The notes under the pieces were generated by a model. That model made no database searches. It was not told the origin of the DNA and worked only from the letters and a program-made list of their open reading frames with translations. Made by a program: the position numbers and the translations under genes. Shown here piece by piece: positions 13,338 to 15,968 of a stretch of 15,968 nt of DNA; position 1 is the stretch's first letter, and every line of letters starts with the position of its first letter. The DNA lies in the NCBI GenBank assembly GCA_900766355.1, contig CAAFVD010000107.1, positions 1-15,968 on the forward strand. The letters are read 5' to 3'. This DNA comes from Candidatus Gastranaerophilales bacterium (lineage in GTDB: Bacteria; Cyanobacteriota; Vampirovibrionia; Gastranaerophilales; Gastranaerophilaceae).

Positions 13338-13703
13338 GTGAGTTTATATATAGATGAGAATGGAGTAATTAGCCTTATTCAAGGTGATAGTGGCGAAATT
13401 GTTGTATATGGGTTAGATACAAACTCTAACTACGATGTTTATTTTGCTATTCAAAACCAAAAAAGGCAGGCTGTAGCTTCAGAACTCAAGGTTCAATCAA
13501 ATTTTTCGGATATGGTTACATTCGTCTTGACATCTGAGTTTACAGACCTGCTAACTGTTCCAAAAAATAAAGAATATGAGGTTTACAGATACGGAATGAA
13601 AATTTGTACCCCAACAACAGAAGATACTGTGTTGATTGGTAATAATGATTATGGTTCTGTAAATCAATTAATTGTGTACCCTAAAATTGTGGAAGGAGCG
13701 TAA
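13338..13703 (+). CDS. Small beta-rich virion-type protein
   Basis: 121 residues, start GTG 13338 preceded by AGGAGG (strong site) and one base after the previous stop region, so translation is coupled. The product is beta-rich (GVISLIQGDSGEIVVYGLD, NYDVYFAIQN, MVTFVLTSEF), the style of baseplate/fibre N-domains (BppU-N-like) or other attachment proteins. No enzyme motif or membrane span. Likely a minor virion or fibre-associated component; I cannot be more specific. Confidence 0.6.
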   Translation: MSLYIDENGVISLIQGDSGEIVVYGLDTNSNYDVYFAIQNQKRQAVASELKVQSNFSDMVTFVLTSEFTDLLTVPKNKEYEVYRYGMKICTPTTEDTVLIGNNDYGSVNQLIVYPKIVEGA

Positions 13704-13706
13704 AAT

Positions 13707-13967
13707 ATGAATTTAGGACAAATGATTAAGAAAATGTTTCAATTAACAACTTCTAAAATGTTGGAGTATGTTAACAAAGAAATTGATGGTCAAGAAAAGA
13801 AAACACAAGTTGATGCCTCAATTACATCTTGGTTAACAGAGAATACAACAAAATTAGGAATGATTCAGCAGTTTTTAGTGACTCAATATGTAATCCCTAT
13901 GATTCCTGTTATTACCCAGTCTGTTTATGATTGTTTGAAACAAAAAATTGAAGGTCTTACTGCGTAA
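13707..13967 (+). CDS. Small protein before terminase (small terminase candidate)
   Basis: 86 residues, mixed helical, with an internal hydrophobic/aromatic helix (MIQQFLVTQYVIPMIPVITQ, about 52-71). The gene sits where T7-like phages encode the small terminase subunit (about the same size), immediately before the large subunit, and its stop overlaps the start of the large subunit gene (TAATG). No helix-turn-helix is obvious, and the hydrophobic stretch would also suit a small membrane or holin-like protein. AAGGAG lies upstream of the ATG. Position argues for the small terminase, sequence does not prove it. Confidence 0.5.
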   Translation: MNLGQMIKKMFQLTTSKMLEYVNKEIDGQEKKTQVDASITSWLTENTTKLGMIQQFLVTQYVIPMIPVITQSVYDCLKQKIEGLTA

Positions 13968-15262
13968 TGGTTAATTATAAACTCTTAAAAAAACAAAAAG
14001 AGTTTATCGAGATTCCTCACAACTACCCCCTTGATGTTGCCATATATCAAGGGGGATTTGGGAGTGGGAAAACTTGGTGTGGCTCTTTGTTAGGAATTCT
14101 TTTGGCTCATAAGTATGCTGGTTCTCGTGGGCTTGTTGGTGCAAAAGAATATGAACTTGTTAGAAAAACAACACTTGTGACTTATCTTGAGCATTTAGAA
14201 CAATTGGGATACGTAGAGAATCAGGATTATTTTTACAATAAGGTTGATAAAGTTATAAAGTTTAAAAATAATTCAGAGATTTTGTTTTCTCAATTAGATG
14301 ATGCAGAAAGGTTTAAATCATTAAATTTGCATTGGGCAGAAATTGAAGAAGCTTCACAGATAGACGATTCTTCTTTTAAACAGTTGCTAGGTAGGCTTAG
14401 AAATACATATCGAAACGAAAGCTGGCATGATTTTCGGTATAGGTTATTTGGACATACAAACCCTCAAGCCAATAAAGACTGGATTTGGCAAAGGTTTGTA
14501 CAGGACAAAAAACCGAATTATCGGCTCATTATTGCACCGACAACAGACAATACTTTTTTGCCAGAACATTTTGTTGAATCGTTGAAAGAAAATTATGATG
14601 AAGATTATTATCGGATTAATGTTTTAGGTGAGTTTGGTGATTATTCTTCTGGACTTGTTGTGAAAGGGTTTTCTGAAAAAAATCTTATGCATTTCAGGTA
14701 CAATCCGAATTTGCCTTTGCATATTACCTGTGACTTTAATGTTGACCCAATGTGTTGGTTATTGGCTTATAAAGATGATGAGAATGTGTATTATTTTGAT
14801 GAACTTGCGATTGAAAATACTACAACTCAACAGTGCATAGATGAATTTGTTAGACGATATCCTAATCATAATGCTGATATTATAATAAATGGCGATGCTT
14901 CAGGTGATAACAGAACAACTCAGAGTGAGTTTACGAATTATGCAATAATTAGAAATACTCTCAAAAAGCATGGATATAACCCAAAATTCAGACTGCAACC
15001 ATATAATCCTCCAATACTTTCACGAATACAGGCCTTTAATGCAAGAGTCAAAAATTCTGTCGGTGATGTGCATTTGTTTGTTGATGAAAGAAGATGTAAA
15101 AAGTTGCTTTATAATATTTATAATTTATCTTTCAAAGAAGGCTCAAGTATTGTTGATGTTCCTACTTTTTCGCAAATCAAGAGTAATAAGGATTTCAAGT
15201 TCTTGGAACACCCTTTTGATGCTGCAAGTTATTTGACCGAATTCTATTGGAAAATAAAGTGA
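13967..15262 (+). CDS. Terminase large subunit
   Basis: 431-residue ATPase/nuclease that drives DNA into the prohead and cuts it. Walker A: GGFGSGKT (29-36). Walker B with catalytic glutamates: LHWAEIEEAS (121-130). A coupling-type segment follows (FGHTNPQANKDW, 161-172). The RNase-H-fold nuclease has Asp256 (TCDFNVDP), Asp310 (NGDASGDNR) and Asp417 (PFDAASY). Length is at the short end for the family but complete. Start overlaps the previous gene's stop; the gene ends 11 bases before the -35 of the tRNA promoter. The best-supported phage gene in the window. Confidence 0.95.
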   Translation: MVNYKLLKKQKEFIEIPHNYPLDVAIYQGGFGSGKTWCGSLLGILLAHKYAGSRGLVGAKEYELVRKTTLVTYLEHLEQLGYVENQDYFYNKVDKVIKFKNNSEILFSQLDDAERFKSLNLHWAEIEEASQIDDSSFKQLLGRLRNTYRNESWHDFRYRLFGHTNPQANKDWIWQRFVQDKKPNYRLIIAPTTDNTFLPEHFVESLKENYDEDYYRINVLGEFGDYSSGLVVKGFSEKNLMHFRYNPNLPLHITCDFNVDPMCWLLAYKDDENVYYFDELAIENTTTQQCIDEFVRRYPNHNADIIINGDASGDNRTTQSEFTNYAIIRNTLKKHGYNPKFRLQPYNPPILSRIQAFNARVKNSVGDVHLFVDERRCKKLLYNIYNLSFKEGSSIVDVPTFSQIKSNKDFKFLEHPFDAASYLTEFYWKIK

Positions 15263-15273
15263 TATATTTTTGC

Positions 15274-15301
15274 TTGACATTAAATCTTGTTTTGTTAAAC
15301 T
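15274..15301 (+). promoter_or_regulatory. tRNA-Glu promoter
   Basis: TTGACA (15274-15279), 16-bp spacer, TAAACT (15296-15301), then 14 bases to the tRNA. A consensus -35 with a 4/6 -10. It starts only 11 bases after the terminase stop. Confidence 0.65.
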
Positions 15302-15315
15302 AAATAATGTCACTA

Positions 15316-15391
15316 GCCCCCATCGTCTAGAGGCCTAGGACAACACCCTTTCACGGTGTAGACAGCGATTCGAATTCGCTTGGGGGTACCA
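15316..15391 (+). tRNA. tRNA-Glu (anticodon TTC), CCA encoded
   Basis: Complete cloverleaf: acceptor GCCCCCA/TGGGGGT, anticodon stem ACACC/GGTGT with loop CTTTCAC (anticodon TTC at 15350-15352), T stem AGCGA/TCGCT with loop TTCGAAT, and encoded CCA (15389-15391). The 5' half GCCCCCATCGTCTAGAGGCC is the type found in cyanobacterial tRNA-Glu, though not unique to them. Followed by its own terminator. It is most likely host and marks the edge of the prophage, but a phage-carried tRNA cannot be excluded. Confidence 0.95.
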
Positions 15392-15398
15392 TTTAATA

Positions 15399-15422
15399 AG
15401 CCACGTATAACGTGGCTTTTTT
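15399..15422 (+). terminator. Intrinsic terminator after tRNA-Glu
   Basis: AGCCACGT (15399-15406) and ACGTGGCT (15410-15417) pair perfectly over 8 bp with loop ATA, followed by a T-run to 15422. Late phage transcripts reading through the terminase would also stop here. Confidence 0.9.
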
Positions 15423-15758
15423 AGTGCTTAATTTTTAAAATATACATTATTATTGTATTTCAGTTAATATCAGACAAAAAATGCTTGTTATTTCTATCTT
15501 TTAGAGTTGTTTATTTTTTGAAAATTTCTAAAAATTTTGTTTAGTGGCAACATAAGTGGTAATAAAAAAAGTGCCTCAGAAAAATTCTTAAATTTATGTA
15601 GCTCCATATAACTCCCTCGTAGCTTAATTTCGGACTGTTGTAAATAAAAGTCCGAAGTGGCAACGCAGTGGCAACATTAACAATCTTGCTACTATAAAAT
15701 GTTAATAATCAAAAGTGGTCGTAAAATCTGTCATTGATACTGTTTTAGACAACATTAC
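15423..15758. other. Gene-free junction with repeated boxes (attachment-site candidate)
   Basis: About 335 bp without a gene. It contains AGTGGCAAC at 15543-15551, 15656-15664 and 15667-15675, plus AGTGGTAAT at 15555-15563 and a weaker AGTGGTCGT near 15713, all on the same strand, in pairs 11-12 bp apart. A perfect inverted repeat, TTCGGACT (15629-15636) and AGTCCGAA (15649-15656), lies between them with a 12-base centre. The design (core inverted repeat plus phased arm boxes) resembles a tyrosine-recombinase attachment region. No integrase gene is in view, so this is inference. Confidence 0.5.
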
Positions 15759-15968
15759 TTAAAAAACTAAAACTTCACCATCTGCAGGTATCAGTAAATT
15801 ATCTATATTATTATTGTTTTTAAAATGTTCTAAATCTTTTCTTGTAACGGTTAAATGGCTTACAGTATCCATGTGGCTTGCAATTACGGTTGCATTTTTA
15901 GAATTTTTTAAAACTTCTTTTAAATCATCAATGTTCATAATTAAGCGTTCACCATTTAATACAGTTGC
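15759..15968 (-). CDS. MBL-fold metal-dependent hydrolase, C-terminal part (partial)
   Basis: The last 69 residues of a gene entering from the right edge. The segment VIASHMDTVSHLTVTRKDL followed by a stretch ending LLIPADGEVLVF is the C-terminal region typical of UlaG-like MBL-fold hydrolases: a His in the SHMD segment, and a closing PADGE strand. The metal-ligand motifs would be upstream, outside the window. Probably a host gene flanking the prophage. Confidence 0.65.
   Translation of the reverse strand, partial: ATVLNGERLIMNIDDLKEVLKNSKNATVIASHMDTVSHLTVTRKDLEHFKNNNNIDNLLIPADGEVLVF

Noticed and set aside
15316..15391. tRNA-Glu as the integration core itself
   Set aside because: Phage genes lie on the 5' side of the tRNA, whereas tRNA-3'-end integration puts the prophage on the 3' side; without the left end I cannot support it.

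Overview
The window reads as the late (structural, lysis and packaging) half of an integrated prophage in an AT-rich bacterium. The virion genes follow a T7-like short-tailed order: scaffold, major capsid protein, decoration-type protein, tail tubular A/adaptor, tail tubular B/nozzle, lysis and fibre genes, large terminase. The portal, integrase, repressor and replication genes are not here; the portal would be expected to the left of base 1. After the terminase come a tRNA-Glu(TTC) with its own promoter and terminator, a gene-free stretch with repeated AGTGGCAAC boxes and a perfect inverted repeat that looks like an attachment junction, and the 3' end of a minus-strand MBL-fold hydrolase gene that is probably host. 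The tRNA-Glu sequence resembles those of cyanobacteria, which together with the AT-rich composition makes a non-photosynthetic gut-type cyanobacterial relative (Melainabacteria/Gastranaerophilales) a reasonable but unproven host guess.

Layout: 1-1114 is gene-free and packed with palindromic and direct repeats. 1115-3466 holds the head genes (scaffold, capsid, decoration candidate, a 61-residue protein). 3477-6786 is an accessory island: one plus-strand class-3-lipase-like gene, three minus-strand multi-pass membrane proteins that share promoters and ancestry, and a 46-residue single-span peptide gene. 7013-9242 holds the two tail-tube genes. 9243-9596 is another repeat field. 9597-13967 holds an amidase (endolysin), a kinase-fold-like protein, an isolated minus-strand gene, a membrane/coiled-coil protein, a tail-collar fibre protein, a fibre-assembly-like protein and two small late genes. 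13967-15262 is the large terminase.

The most interesting part is the accessory island. The lipase and the membrane protein next to it converge on a shared hairpin. A second copy of the membrane protein follows, and its downstream flank matches the lipase locus exactly except that a 973-bp block containing the lipase is missing. So lipase plus membrane protein behaves as a unit that was duplicated and then lost (or gained) the lipase. The membrane paralogues keep a nearly identical cytoplasmic core but have diverged in the segments predicted to face outward. All four minus-strand island genes have a TATAAT box exactly 6 bases before the ATG and no ribosome binding site, the layout of leaderless mRNAs. 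A phage-borne effector/immunity or superinfection-exclusion system is the leading inference; no function is proven by sequence alone.

A family of imperfect palindromes (ending in GAATGAC or GCAATGAC) has filled nearly every module junction of the prophage, which is unusual for compact phage late regions.
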